64,000 bases of DNA from Amycolatopsis eburnea. Its GTDB lineage: Bacteria; Actinomycetota; Actinomycetes; Mycobacteriales; Pseudonocardiaceae. The stretch spans positions 116,935 through 180,934 of the forward strand of contig NZ_RSEC01000039.1 of NCBI RefSeq assembly GCF_003937945.1. The letters are read 5' to 3'. Shown here one piece after another: positions 8,794 through 18,713 of this stretch. The notes under the pieces are model-generated. The model was not told the DNA's origin, ran no database searches, and saw only the letters and a program-made list of their open reading frames with translations. Positions within the stretch are counted from its first letter, which is position 1; every line of letters starts with the position of its first letter. The translations under genes and the position numbers were made by a program.

Positions 8794-8801
8794 GCCATAA
8801 A

Positions 8802-8821
8802 CGATTACACTGGTGTAATCG
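8802..8821. promoter_or_regulatory. Palindromic operator between the membrane gene and marR
   Basis: CGATTACAC-TG-GTGTAATCG is a perfect 9-bp inverted repeat with a 2-bp centre, in the 53-bp divergent gap. MarR dimers bind such palindromes, and the encoding regulator is adjacent. A site controlling both directions is the simplest reading. Confidence 0.75.
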
Positions 8822-8846
8822 ATTGTCAACCGCTACGGTTCCGGAC

Positions 8847-9299
8847 ATGAACGGTTTCGGCAGCGCGTTCCTGCTGGCCCAGGTGGGCGCGCACGCGGCG
8901 CAGCGGTTCACCGAACGCATCGGCGAGCTGGACCTGACGCCGCCGCAGGCCGGGCTGCTGCGGCTGGTCGCGGCGCGGCCGGGGCAGAGCCAGCAGGCGA
9001 TCGCGGCCCAGCTCGGCACACCGGCGACGCGGCTGGTCGCGCTGGTCGACGGCCTGGAGAAGCGCGGGCTGATCGAGCGCCGCCGCAACCCCGACGACCG
9101 GCGCCTCTACGCGGTCGAGCTGACCGAGGACGGCCGCGCGTTCATGGGCCGCGTCGCCCAGGCCGCGGCCGCCCACGACCGCGCGCTCACCGCGGCGCTG
9201 TCGGACGGCGAACGCGCGACCCTCCACGCCCTCCTGACCAAGATCGCCACCGACCAGGGCCTCACCCCCGGCGTCCACCCCGGCTACGCGAAGCCATGA
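8847..9299 (+). CDS. MarR-family transcriptional regulator
   Basis: A 150-residue winged-helix regulator. The recognition region QQAIAAQLGTPATRLVALVD (about 51-70) and the wing EKRGLIERRRNPDDRRLYAV are clear MarR hallmarks, with dimerisation helices at both ends. I chose the ATG at 8847; an in-frame TTG at 8823 would overlap the operator. It probably represses the divergent six-helix membrane gene and itself; the ligand is unknown. Confidence 0.9.
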   Translation: MNGFGSAFLLAQVGAHAAQRFTERIGELDLTPPQAGLLRLVAARPGQSQQAIAAQLGTPATRLVALVDGLEKRGLIERRRNPDDRRLYAVELTEDGRAFMGRVAQAAAAHDRALTAALSDGERATLHALLTKIATDQGLTPGVHPGYAKP

Positions 9300-9302
9300 G
9301 GG

Positions 9303-10406
9303 TCAGCGGAAGGCGGCGAGCATGCCGGCCACCGCGGCGGGCCAGGTGAACTGCTCCGCGCGGGCGCGGGCCGCCGCCCGGCGCAGTTCTTCGGGGCTGT
9401 CGAGGAGGTTCGTGACGGCCGAAGCGAACGCGGGCGCGTGGTCGTCGACCGCCGCGCCGCAGCCCGGGCCGACGATCTCCCGCAGCGCCGACGACGCCGA
9501 CACCACCACCGGCGTCCCGGACGCCAGCGCCTCCAGCGCCGCCAGCCCGAACGTCTCGTGCGGGCCGGGCGCCAGGGAGACGTCCGCGCTGGCCAGCAGC
9601 CGCGCGACGTCGCCGCGGCCGGACAGGAACCCCAGGAACGTCACCGGCAGACCGCGCGCCCGGCGTTCCAGCGCCCGACGGCGGGGGCCGTCACCGGCCA
9701 CCACCAGCCGCACCTTCACGCCGGCTTCGGTCAGCGAAGCGACGGTGTCCACGCTGCGCTCCACGTGCTTCTCCGGCGACAGCCGTCCACAGTGGACGAG
9801 CAGGGCGTCCGCGCCGTCCGCCAGGTCGGTGCGCCAGCCGTCGTCGCGCATGGCGGGCCGGAACGTCGCGAGGTCGACGCCGAGCGGCACCCGGTGGACG
9901 TTCGGGGCGTGGATCCGGTCGAACTCCGCACGCGCGAACGCCGTCGTGCAGACCACCGCGTCGTAGCTTTCGGCCATCCGCCGGTTCGCGACGTCGGCGA
10001 CGCGGCGCGCGACCGGCTCGGGCAGCAGGAACTGCTCCAGCAGCCGGTCGAGGCGCTCGTGCGAGATGACCGTGCTGGGGACGCCGTGCCGCCGCGCCCA
10101 GCCACCCATCCCGCGCAGCGTCAGCCGGTCCGACACCTCCAGCCGGTCCGGCTCGAGTCTTCGCAGCACCGCCCGGACGCGGTGCGGGTCGACCGCGCGA
10201 TACCCGCCGGTGCCCGGGATCCTGGGCGCGGGCAGGGAAAACCGCCGCACGCCGGTCGGCAGGACCTCGTCGGCGTACCGGGTGCCGGGCACGACGAGCG
10301 TCACCTCGTGGCCGCTCGCGACGTATCCCGCGCCGAGGTGGTGCAGCGCCGTGCGGAGGCCGCCCGAGCGCGGCCCGTAGAAGTTCGCGAGCTGGACGAT
10401 GTGCAT
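9303..10406 (-). CDS. GT4-family glycosyltransferase
   Basis: A 367-residue GT-B fold transferase. The N-terminal domain has the acceptor-side glycine loop YGPRSGGLRTALHHLG, and the C-terminal domain has the nucleotide-sugar motif HETFGLAALEALASGTPVV (the E-x7-E motif of GT4). It starts 1 bp after the stop of mgtA, so the two are co-transcribed. Actinobacterial relatives make mannolipids or trehalose-type glycosides. The substrate here cannot be read from the sequence, although mannosyl transfer is likely from its partner. Confidence 0.88.
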   Translation of the reverse strand: MHIVQLANFYGPRSGGLRTALHHLGAGYVASGHEVTLVVPGTRYADEVLPTGVRRFSLPAPRIPGTGGYRAVDPHRVRAVLRRLEPDRLEVSDRLTLRGMGGWARRHGVPSTVISHERLDRLLEQFLLPEPVARRVADVANRRMAESYDAVVCTTAFARAEFDRIHAPNVHRVPLGVDLATFRPAMRDDGWRTDLADGADALLVHCGRLSPEKHVERSVDTVASLTEAGVKVRLVVAGDGPRRRALERRARGLPVTFLGFLSGRGDVARLLASADVSLAPGPHETFGLAALEALASGTPVVVSASSALREIVGPGCGAAVDDHAPAFASAVTNLLDSPEELRRAAARARAEQFTWPAAVAGMLAAFR

Positions 10407-10407
10407 G

Positions 10408-11526
10408 TCAGGCCGCGCGGACGGCCCGGCCCCGCACGGCTTCGTAGTGCCCCACGAGCTCGTGGCAGACGGCGGGCCAGGTCCGGCCGAGCACGACCTT
10501 GCGCGCCTTCTCGCCGAGCCTCGCCCGCAGCGCCGCGTCCCGCAGCGCGTCGACCTTCTCGACCAGCGCCGGGCCGAAACCCTCGCGGTCGGCGGGCAGC
10601 AGGTAGCCGGTGCGGCCGGGCAGGACGAGGTCCTTCGGGCCGCCCGCGTCCGGGGCGAGCACGGGCAGGCCGGACGCCATCGCCTCCTGCACCGCCTGGC
10701 AGAACGTCTCGTGCGGTCCCGTGTGGACGAAGACGTCGAAGCTCGCGTACGCCTTGGAGAGGTCGTCGCCGTACTTCGCGCCGAGGAAGGCGGCGCCGGG
10801 CAGCTGTTCTTTCAGGTTTTCGAGTTCGGGTCCGTCGCCGACGACGACCACGCGGATGCCCGGCACCCCGGCCAGCGCGGCCAGCCGGTCGACCTCCTTT
10901 TCGGGTGCCAGCCTGCCGACGAACCCGACGAGCAGCTCGCCGTCCGGCGCCAGCTCGGTCCGCAGCGCCGGGTCGGCGTGCGACGGCGAGAAGCGGTCGA
11001 TGTCGACGCCCCGCGCCCACCGGTGCACGCGCGGGACGCCGTGCAGCTCCAGCTGCGCGACCGAGTCGCTGGACGGCGCGAGGGTCCGGTCGGCCCGCGA
11101 GTGCAGCCGCCGCACCCACCGCCAGGCGGCGCGCGCGGCGATGCCGAAGCCGTACGCGGCGGCGAACCCGGCGATGTCGGTCTGGTAGACGGCGATCGAC
11201 GGCACGCGCAGCCGCCGCGCCGCCGCGAGCCCTCTAGCGCCGACGACGAACGGCGACGCCAGGTGCACGACGTCCGGCCCGAACGCGCTGAGCGCGTTCA
11301 GCACGGTGCGCGTCGGCACGCCGATCGGCAGGGAGCTGACCCCGGGGAAGTCCAGCGCGGGGATCCGGACGACCGGGGCGCCGCGGTAGGAGTCCGGGCC
11401 GGGCCCGGGCGCGATGATCAGCACGTCGTGCGCGCGTTCGCGCAGGTGCTCGACGACCCGCAGGACGGAGTTGGTCACGCCGTTCACCTGGGGCAGGAAA
11501 CTTTCGGTGACTATGGCGACTCGCAC
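10408..11526 (-). CDS. mgtA: GDP-mannose-dependent alpha-mannosyltransferase (MgtA-like)
   Basis: MgtA-type enzymes add mannose to glycolipid anchors at the membrane. The 372-residue protein starts with the GT4 loop TESFLPQVNGVTNSVLRV, has VYQTDIAGFAAAYG in the acceptor region, VGRLAPEKEVDRL at the start of the donor domain, and the E-x7-E motif HETFCQAVQEAMASGLPVL. Location next to menG/menJ and menD matches the mycobacterial mgtA neighbourhood. It reads leftward and is divergent from the phosphatase gene at 11656. Confidence 0.85.
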   Translation of the reverse strand: MRVAIVTESFLPQVNGVTNSVLRVVEHLRERAHDVLIIAPGPGPDSYRGAPVVRIPALDFPGVSSLPIGVPTRTVLNALSAFGPDVVHLASPFVVGARGLAAARRLRVPSIAVYQTDIAGFAAAYGFGIAARAAWRWVRRLHSRADRTLAPSSDSVAQLELHGVPRVHRWARGVDIDRFSPSHADPALRTELAPDGELLVGFVGRLAPEKEVDRLAALAGVPGIRVVVVGDGPELENLKEQLPGAAFLGAKYGDDLSKAYASFDVFVHTGPHETFCQAVQEAMASGLPVLAPDAGGPKDLVLPGRTGYLLPADREGFGPALVEKVDALRDAALRARLGEKARKVVLGRTWPAVCHELVGHYEAVRGRAVRAA

Positions 11527-11655
11527 GTCTTGGACGATCGCACCCGATACTGGCGACCGCGTGACACGGCGGCCAACGCTGCCGGAACAGATCGGCTACG
11601 ACATGTCATCTCAAGGTCGTGTCCTGGAAACCACGGGGGCCCAGACTAAGCAGGC

Positions 11656-12492
11656 ATGACCCTCTTGTCCTCCCGGCCGCCGCGGCCCGTCGAGCCCGGC
11701 CTGCTGTCGAGGGCGCTCGAAGTGGCCGGACGGCTGGCCAACGACGCCACCGACGTGATCACCGCGACCGCCGGCCGCGGCGCCCACCCGTCGACGCTGG
11801 ACTCGCCGTTCGACTGGGTCACCGACACCGACCGCATCCTGGAGCGCCACACGCGCCGCGTCCTGACGGCGGAGTTCCCGGGCATCCCGGTGGTCGGCCA
11901 CGAGTTCGGCGCGGACCACGGGGCGGACGTCGCGGAGTACCGCTGGGTGGTCGACTCGGTCGACGGGACGGCGAACTACGTGGCCGGCGTGCCCTGGTGC
12001 GCGTACAGCCTGGCGCTGGTGGACGAGGCCGGACCGGTGGTGGGGGTGGTCGCGGACCCGTACCGCGCCCAGATCTACGCCGCGGCGCGCGGACGAGGGG
12101 CCCGCGCGAACGGCAAACCGGTCCGCCTCACGGACCGCTGCGTGACGGCGGGCGCGCTGGTCTGTACGGAGTTCGCGAGGAAGGGCCCGTGGCCGGGCAT
12201 GGGCGGCTTCATCGAGCGAGCCGCGGCAGCCCACGCGGGCGTCCGGGTCCTGGGCTCGGCAGCGCTGTCGATCGCCCAGGTGGCCCTGGGCCACGCGGCA
12301 GCGGCGGTGTTGCACAGCTACCACGAGTGGGACGTGGCGGGCTCGGTCGCGATGGCGATCGAGGCGGGCGCGGTGGTGCTGGACAAGCACGGCGAGGACA
12401 CGGCGTTGCCGACGGACGGCCTCCTGGTGGCGGCACCGGGGGTAGCGGACGAGGTGCTGGGCTGGTGGCAGGAGACCGCCCACGCAGGCTGA
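11656..12492 (+). CDS. Inositol monophosphatase family protein
   Basis: These Mg-dependent phosphatases act on inositol-phosphate, histidinol-phosphate or related sugars. The 278-residue product shows metal-binding motif 1 as VVDSVDGTANYVAG (about 95-108; the usual Pro is Ser) and motif 2 as HEWDVAGSVAMAIEAGA near residue 222. The usual GEE of the first metal site reads GHE. Given the neighbouring mannosyltransferases, a role in inositol or sugar phosphate supply is possible but unproven. It ends at a strong hairpin. Confidence 0.85.
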   Translation: MTLLSSRPPRPVEPGLLSRALEVAGRLANDATDVITATAGRGAHPSTLDSPFDWVTDTDRILERHTRRVLTAEFPGIPVVGHEFGADHGADVAEYRWVVDSVDGTANYVAGVPWCAYSLALVDEAGPVVGVVADPYRAQIYAAARGRGARANGKPVRLTDRCVTAGALVCTEFARKGPWPGMGGFIERAAAAHAGVRVLGSAALSIAQVALGHAAAAVLHSYHEWDVAGSVAMAIEAGAVVLDKHGEDTALPTDGLLVAAPGVADEVLGWWQETAHAG

Positions 12493-12495
12493 GAC

Positions 12496-12548
12496 GTAAT
12501 GAACGACCCTTTCATGTCATCAGACGACATGAAAGGGTCGTTCATTAC
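12496..12548. terminator. Hairpin with perfect 23-bp arms (ATGAACGACCCTTTCATG family)
   Basis: Arms 12496-12518 and 12526-12548 are exact reverse complements with a 7-base loop (ATCAGAC). It begins 4 bp after the phosphatase stop and separates that gene from converging genes on the other strand. No T-run follows, as is usual for actinobacterial hairpins. A related copy is at 53119-53164. Confidence 0.75.
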
Positions 12549-12577
12549 ACCGGCAGCCCGGCAGCGGCTCCGCCGAC

Positions 12578-12630
12578 GTCCTGAATGACTCATTCAGGTC
12601 TTCGGAGGTCCTGAATGACTCATTCAAGAC
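12578..12630. repeat. Paired TGAATGACTCATTCA palindromes with conserved loop
   Basis: Two 21-base arms (12578-12598, 12610-12630) each contain the self-palindrome TGAATGACTCATTCA and pair with each other with two mismatches. The loop is TCTTCGGAGGT. The same arrangement and loop are at 41689-41741 and, in reverse, at 63808-63860. Confidence 0.85.
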
Positions 12631-12656
12631 ACCACAAGTCGAACCGATCAGGCGTA

Positions 12657-12672
12657 GCTTTCACGTGAAAGC
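12657..12672. repeat. Palindrome GCTTTCACGTGAAAGC
   Basis: A 16-bp perfect palindrome with the TTTCACGTGAAA core, 75 bp beyond the stop of the DUF3592 gene. It may help end transcription from the right. The same core is found at 6156-6185, 42846-42871 and 42882-42901. Confidence 0.8.
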
Positions 12673-12747
12673 GACACCCGCCCTAGACCTCCCCCGCCCC
12701 TCGTCCCAGCCGCAGTCAGCACCGGAGCCCGAGGAGCCGGGAAGATC

Positions 12748-13188
12748 TCAGGCAGCGGGAACAGCGGCCCGCTTCCCCACCCGCCGAATCCACCAAAGCA
12801 ACGGCCCCGCCACCAACCAAGTGAAAAACACAAAACTCCCCAACGGCAGCAACGTCAACGCAGCCGACCGCCCAGCCACCCGAGCCAGCTCCGGATCAGA
12901 CGCGTCGTACTCGATCCGAACCAGCTGCCCCGCCGCCAGCCCGTCCGGGTACAACACCCCATTGGCCGGACTGTGCACAATCCCATCCGGCGTCTCGAAG
13001 TGGATGATCGTCCGATCGAACGCCACCGAGTCGACCGTCGCCGTCGCCGTACCTAGCTGAGCGGAGATCGCACCGTCGTTCCGGATCGCCGCGAACAGCA
13101 AGCAGACGCACATCACGGTGAGCAGCGAGGCGACGCCGAGGGTGGCCCACCACCCGACGCGCCTCGCCCGCTCACCTCTCGTGCTCAC
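12748..13188 (-). CDS. DUF3592 domain membrane protein
   Basis: The 146-residue protein has two transmembrane helices (about 12-34 and 108-131) flanking an extracytoplasmic domain of about 70 residues with the DUF3592 pattern: ATVDSVAFDRTIIHFETPDG, then VRIEYDASDPELARV. Function is unknown for the family. It follows the M1 peptidase gene by 22 bp and is the last gene of the leftward menD run. Confidence 0.85.
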   Translation of the reverse strand: MSTRGERARRVGWWATLGVASLLTVMCVCLLFAAIRNDGAISAQLGTATATVDSVAFDRTIIHFETPDGIVHSPANGVLYPDGLAAGQLVRIEYDASDPELARVAGRSAALTLLPLGSFVFFTWLVAGPLLWWIRRVGKRAAVPAA

Positions 13189-13210
13189 GCCGCGAGCGTA
13201 GCGGTCCCGC

Positions 13211-14722
13211 TCAGTGCGCGTGTTCGGCGGCGAGAATCCGGTGGTTCGCCTGGATCTGGTCGTACGACCGGGGCTTCGCCGGAGCAGCGAAGCGGGAAAC
13301 CGCGGCCGCGCCGTTCGGGCCCACCGCAGGCTTCCCAGCCGTGTACAGCCACGTCTGGAACAGGTCGTGCAGCGGCTTGCCCGAGATCTTCTCCGCCAGC
13401 GCGATGAAGTCGAGGATCCGCCCGTCCGACCCGCCCCGCTGGACCTGCCACGCCTTCAAAATGGCGAAGAACGCCTCGTCGCCGACCGCGGTCCGCAGCG
13501 CCTGCAGCGTCAGCGCGCCGCGGTCGTACACGGCGTTGTCGAACTGGTTGTCCGCGCCCGGGTCGGCCGGGACGAGCTTCCACAGGTCGGCGTCGGCTGC
13601 GTTGGAGTCGTAGGTGTACTGCGCCAGCTCGGCGACCGTGCCCTCGCCCTCGTGCTCCGACCACAGCCACTCGGCGTAGGACGCGAAGCCCTCGTTCAGC
13701 CAGATGTCGCTCCAGCGGCCGAGGGAGACGTTGTCGCCGAACCACTGGTGCGCGTTCTCGTGCGCGATCAGCGTCGTGTTGGAACCCGCGCGGAAGTTGC
13801 GGGCGCCGTAGGTCGGCCGGGTCTGGTTCTCCAGGGAGAACGTGATGCCGCTGGTGACGACGCCGCCCTCGGCCTCGAACGGGTACGGGCCGAACTGGGT
13901 GGCCAGGAACTCGTTGATCTCCGGCGTCCGCTCGACGCTCGCCTTCGCCGCGTACAGCGAGTCGCCGAGGTCGGCGCCGTACGCGGTGACGAACGGCTTA
14001 CCGTCCGGCGTCGTGGACTGGACCAGCTCGTACTTGCCGACGATGAACGACGTCAGGTAGGTCGCCTGCGGCTTGGTGCTGCGCCACTGCCAGCGGGTCC
14101 AGCCGGCCCGGCTCTTCGTGGTGCGCACGAGCGAGCCGTTGGAGATGGCAACGTTGTCGTCCGGGGCTTCGATCGAGACGTCGTAGGTCGCCTTGTCGGT
14201 CGGGTGGTCGTTGGCCGGGAACCACCACGCCGAACTCTGCGGCTCGTCGATGCCCAGCGCGCCGAACGCCCCCTTCTTCCAGGCGTTGAGGCCGTCCACC
14301 TTTTCGGTCGAGGGCGTGTCCGAGTACGCCACGACGACGGTGGCGGTCTGGCCCTTGAGCAGCGGCTGCGCCGGGGTGACGACGAGCTCGCCGTTGCCGG
14401 TCTGGTTCGTGAACTGCGCCGGGCGGTTGTTCACGCGCACGCTCGACGCCTTCAGCGCGAAGTCGAGGTCGAACCGCGAGAGGTCCTGCGTCGCGGTGAG
14501 CAGCAGCGTGGTGGTGCCGGCCAGCACGTCGGTCGCGGGCTGGTAGCTCAGGCGGATGTCGTAGTGGAGCACGTCCGTGCCGCCGTTGCCGGCGTTCGGG
14601 TAGTACGCGTCACCGACGCCGGGGGCACCGGGTGACGGGGCCGCACTGGCGGTACCGGCGAGCAGCACCGAGGCGACCCCGGCCGCGAGCACACCGAGGC
14701 CGGTGCGAGTTCTTGCACGCAT
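13211..14722 (-). CDS. Secreted M1-family zinc metallopeptidase
   Basis: An exported aminopeptidase-like enzyme of 503 residues. The N-terminus is a classical signal peptide (basic RARTRTG, hydrophobic core, AxA-type cut near residue 28). The zinc site is HENAH at 321-325 with the third ligand Glu344 in WLNEGFASY, the HExxH-x18-E spacing of M1 peptidases; SLEN near 297-300 replaces the GxMEN substrate motif. Shorter than cytosolic aminopeptidase N because the large C-terminal domain is missing. It lies between menD and a DUF3592 gene, probably not functionally linked to menaquinone. Confidence 0.93.
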   Translation of the reverse strand: MRARTRTGLGVLAAGVASVLLAGTASAAPSPGAPGVGDAYYPNAGNGGTDVLHYDIRLSYQPATDVLAGTTTLLLTATQDLSRFDLDFALKASSVRVNNRPAQFTNQTGNGELVVTPAQPLLKGQTATVVVAYSDTPSTEKVDGLNAWKKGAFGALGIDEPQSSAWWFPANDHPTDKATYDVSIEAPDDNVAISNGSLVRTTKSRAGWTRWQWRSTKPQATYLTSFIVGKYELVQSTTPDGKPFVTAYGADLGDSLYAAKASVERTPEINEFLATQFGPYPFEAEGGVVTSGITFSLENQTRPTYGARNFRAGSNTTLIAHENAHQWFGDNVSLGRWSDIWLNEGFASYAEWLWSEHEGEGTVAELAQYTYDSNAADADLWKLVPADPGADNQFDNAVYDRGALTLQALRTAVGDEAFFAILKAWQVQRGGSDGRILDFIALAEKISGKPLHDLFQTWLYTAGKPAVGPNGAAAVSRFAAPAKPRSYDQIQANHRILAAEHAH

Positions 14723-14839
14723 TCGAATCCCTCCAACGGGTGAGGTTCAGCGCGCTCGAACGTAGCCAGCCAACGGGGTGCCAGGTACCGGCGAAGGAAG
14801 GTTCTTACCTCCTGGGACCGGGCCCGGAAACCGGTTGAC

Positions 14840-16516
14840 TCAGGCCGGGGAAACCGCCGCGGACACGGCCGCGCGCAGGCGGGCGTGCAGGTCGCGGTGC
14901 CGGGCCCGGTCGACCCGCACCTCGACGACCCGCAGGCCCGGCGCGGGGGCCAGCGCGGCCCGGAACTCCGTGAGCGTCTCCGCCACGACGTGCGGGACCC
15001 GGTAGCCGGCGCACAGGGCGCCCAGGTCGGCGCCGTGCGGGGTGCCGAAGACGCGCTCGAAGCTCGCCGAGTGCTCCGGCGCGCCCTGCTCCAGCAGCGA
15101 GAAGATGCCGCCGCCGTCGTCGTTGAGCACCACGATCGTCAGGTCCGGGCGCTGCTCGGCCGGCCCGGTCAGCAGGCCGGACGCGTCGTGCAGGAACGTC
15201 AGGTCGCCCAGCAGCGCGTACGACGGGCCGCGGTGGACGTACGCGGCGCCGATCGCGGTGGACACCGTGCCGTCGATGCCCGCGACGCCGCGGTTGCGGT
15301 GCACCAGGACGTCCGGGCGCAGCCGGCCCGCCAGCGCCACGTCCCGGGTCGGGTTGGACGAGCCCACGACCAGCAGCGAGTCCGGCGGCAGCGCGTCCAC
15401 CAGCTCGGTCGCCACGCGCAGCCCGCTCGGCCACGGCTCCTCGGCCAGCGTCGCGGCCACGGCGGACGCGGCCGCCTCGTCGGCGCGGCGCCAGCTCGCC
15501 AGCCACTCCGGGTCGGCGGGCTTGGTCGGCTCGTCGAACCACTGCCCGACCTGCCGGACGTTGTGCGCGGGCGCCGGCCAGTCCGAATCCGGCCGGACCA
15601 GCAGCACCTCCACCGACGCGTCCGAGAGGACCTTCTGGATCTGCCGGAACACCGTCGGGCGGCCGAGGCAGAGCACCTGCTCCGGCTTGTGCCGCGAAAT
15701 GAACTCCTCCACGCCCAGCAGCCACGCGCCGGACGAGATCGCCGTGCCGCCGGACAGCCCGATCCCGCCGGTCTCCGAAATCACCGGCCAGCCGTGCTGC
15801 TCGGCCCACTCACTGGCCGCCTGGACGCCGGTGTCGCACGCGATCACCAGGCCGTGCCGCGCCGACGGCACCACGAACGACGGCAACGCGCCGAAGTCCG
15901 GCAGCTCGGTCCACCGGGAGCCGTCGGGACGGCCGTCCAGGGACTCGTACCACTCGCCGTCGTCGTCCACGTCGGGCACCAGCGGCTCGCGGAACGGGAT
16001 GTTCAGGTGCACCGGCCCGCAGCGCCACTCGCCGTAGGCGGCGTTCCACGCCCGGCAGATCTGGCTGCGCCAGTACGAGTTCTGCCCGGCCCGCCGTTCG
16101 GCCACGGCCAGCTCGTCGAAGTACCGGACGGCGTCGCCGTAGAGCTGGTGCTGGTCGATGACCTGCGACGCCCCCGCCGCGCGCAGCTCCGGCGGCCGGT
16201 CGGCGGTCAGCACGATCAGCGGGACACCCGCGCGGTCGGCCTCCAGGACCGCCGGGTGGAAGTTCGCGGCCGCGGTCCCGGACGTGCAGAGCACGGCCAC
16301 CGGGCGGCCGGTGCGGGCGGCGATGCCGAGGGCGAGGAACGCGGCGCCGCGCTCGTCGATGCGGACGTGGAGCTGCAGCTTCCCGGCCGCCGCCGCGTCG
16401 TACAGCGCGATGGACAGCGGCGCGTTGCGGGAGCCCGGGCAGAGGACGACGTGCGAAACGGTGTTGCGGACGAGTTCGTCGACGATCACCCTGGCCTGCG
16501 CGGTGGAAGGGTTCAC
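14840..16516 (-). CDS. menD: SEPHCHC synthase (menaquinone biosynthesis protein MenD)
   Basis: MenD joins 2-oxoglutarate-derived succinic semialdehyde to isochorismate using thiamine diphosphate. The 558-residue protein begins with STAQARVIVDELVRN and VLCPGSRNAPLS, has the cofactor Glu in HVRIDERGAAFLALG, and a C-terminal ThDP/Mg region GIDGTVSTAIGAA, ALLGDLTFLHDASG, LNDDGGGIF. I chose the GTG at 16514-16516, which has GAGG 7 nt upstream; an ATG at 16531 would add five residues. Divergent from menB. Confidence 0.95.
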   Translation of the reverse strand: MNPSTAQARVIVDELVRNTVSHVVLCPGSRNAPLSIALYDAAAAGKLQLHVRIDERGAAFLALGIAARTGRPVAVLCTSGTAAANFHPAVLEADRAGVPLIVLTADRPPELRAAGASQVIDQHQLYGDAVRYFDELAVAERRAGQNSYWRSQICRAWNAAYGEWRCGPVHLNIPFREPLVPDVDDDGEWYESLDGRPDGSRWTELPDFGALPSFVVPSARHGLVIACDTGVQAASEWAEQHGWPVISETGGIGLSGGTAISSGAWLLGVEEFISRHKPEQVLCLGRPTVFRQIQKVLSDASVEVLLVRPDSDWPAPAHNVRQVGQWFDEPTKPADPEWLASWRRADEAAASAVAATLAEEPWPSGLRVATELVDALPPDSLLVVGSSNPTRDVALAGRLRPDVLVHRNRGVAGIDGTVSTAIGAAYVHRGPSYALLGDLTFLHDASGLLTGPAEQRPDLTIVVLNDDGGGIFSLLEQGAPEHSASFERVFGTPHGADLGALCAGYRVPHVVAETLTEFRAALAPAPGLRVVEVRVDRARHRDLHARLRAAVSAAVSPA

Positions 16517-16599
16517 CGGCAGGCCTCGCATCCATCGACTGTGTTCAATGCCGCCTCCGCGGGAGGGAGTACGTCGGCGGTAGATGTGTCCACAGGTCC

Positions 16600-16605
16600 T
16601 ATTCT
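16600..16605 (+). promoter_or_regulatory. Possible -10 box for leaderless menB transcript
   Basis: TATTCT lies 7 nt before the menB GTG and there is no Shine-Dalgarno sequence between them. This spacing would place transcription start at or next to the GTG, so a leaderless mRNA is plausible. No good -35 is visible, hence the low confidence. Confidence 0.35.
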
Positions 16606-16612
16606 CCCAAAC

Positions 16613-17525
<913 letters not shown>

Positions 17526-17536
<11 letters not shown>

Positions 17537-18662
17537 GCTGCTCCCGATCCCCCTCGACGGCTCCCCCGAGGCCCTCGAGACCCTGCGGCGCGCGGTCGCG
17601 GACGCCCTCGACGGCGGCCCGGCCGTGCTGCCGTACACCGACCGGGCGCTGCGGGACGCGATGGCCCCGGGTGAGCCCGCCGAGCCGGAGACGGCCGTGG
17701 TCATCGCCACCTCCGGCTCGACCGGCGCGCCGAAGGGCGTGCTGCTCTCGGCCCGCGCGCTGACCGCGTCCGCCGAGGCCACCCACGCAAGGCTCGGCGG
17801 CCCCGGCCAGTGGCTGCTGGCCACCCCCGCCCACTACATCGGCGGGCTCCAAGTCCTGGTCAGGTCCATGCTGGCGGGCACCACCCCGGTGTTCCTGACC
17901 GGCACCGGCTTCCGCCCGGACGACTTCGCCGCCGCGGCCGCGCAGCTCACCGGCGGCCCCCGCTACACCGCGCTGGTCCCCACCCAGCTGGTCCGCCTCC
18001 TCGACGACGGCGGCGCCGGGCTCGCCGCGGCCCGCACCTTCGACGCGATCGTCCTGGGTGCGGCCGCGACCACGCCGGCACTGCGGGAACGCGCCGCCGA
18101 GGCCGGGGTCCGGATCGTGCCCGCCTACGGGATGAGCGAGACCGCCAGCGGCTGCGTCTACGACGGCGTCCCCCTCGACGGCGTCCACGTCGACCTCGCC
18201 GACGGGCGGATCCGCATCGCCGGTGCCGTCCTCGCCCACGGCTACCGGCTCCGCCCCGACCTCACCGCGGACGCGTTCGCCGACGGCTGGTTCACCACCT
18301 CCGACCGCGGGATCCGCCACGACGACGGCCGGATCGAAGTTCTCGGCCGCGCCGACGACATGATCAACACCGGCGGCGTGAAGGTCTCGGCGAACGCGAT
18401 CGAACGCGTGCTGTGCGCGCAGCCCGGCGTCCGCGACGCCTGCGTGGTCGGCGTGGCGGACCCGGAGTGGGGCGAGGCCGTGGTCGCGCTGGTCGTCCCG
18501 GCAGGTGAGCCGGGTGACCTGCGTGCGGCGGTCCGCGCGGAACTCGGGCCCGCCTCGACCCCCAAACGCATCGAATTCGGCGCCGAGCTGCCCCTGCGCG
18601 GGCCGGGAAAGATCGACCGGGCGGCGGTGAAGACCCGGCTCCAGCCGGGTTCGCACGGCTGA
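17526..18662 (+). CDS. menE: o-Succinylbenzoate--CoA ligase
   Basis: MenE activates o-succinylbenzoate as an acyl-adenylate and then a CoA thioester, upstream of MenB. AMP-binding motifs are clear: TSGSTGAPKGVLL, YGMSETASGCVYDG, and RADDMINTGGVKVSANAIE near the C-terminus, ending with GPGKIDRAAVK. The start is unusual. The nearest standard codon is the GTG at 17625, but in-frame coding-like sequence (LLPIPLDGSPEALETLRR) extends back to an ATT at 17526, which has AAGGA 8 nt upstream inside the menB end. I list the ATT start (378 residues) as the better biological guess; 17625 is the conservative one. Confidence 0.9.
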
Positions 18663-18713
18663 ATGGCGGCACTTCGTTGACATTCACGGCCTGCGCACGC
18701 TTGGCTACCCACC

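Noticed and set aside
11619..12584. A 321-codon plus-strand frame over the phosphatase gene
   Set aside because: It is out of frame with clear inositol-monophosphatase motifs and is Gly/Arg-rich as expected for a shifted frame.
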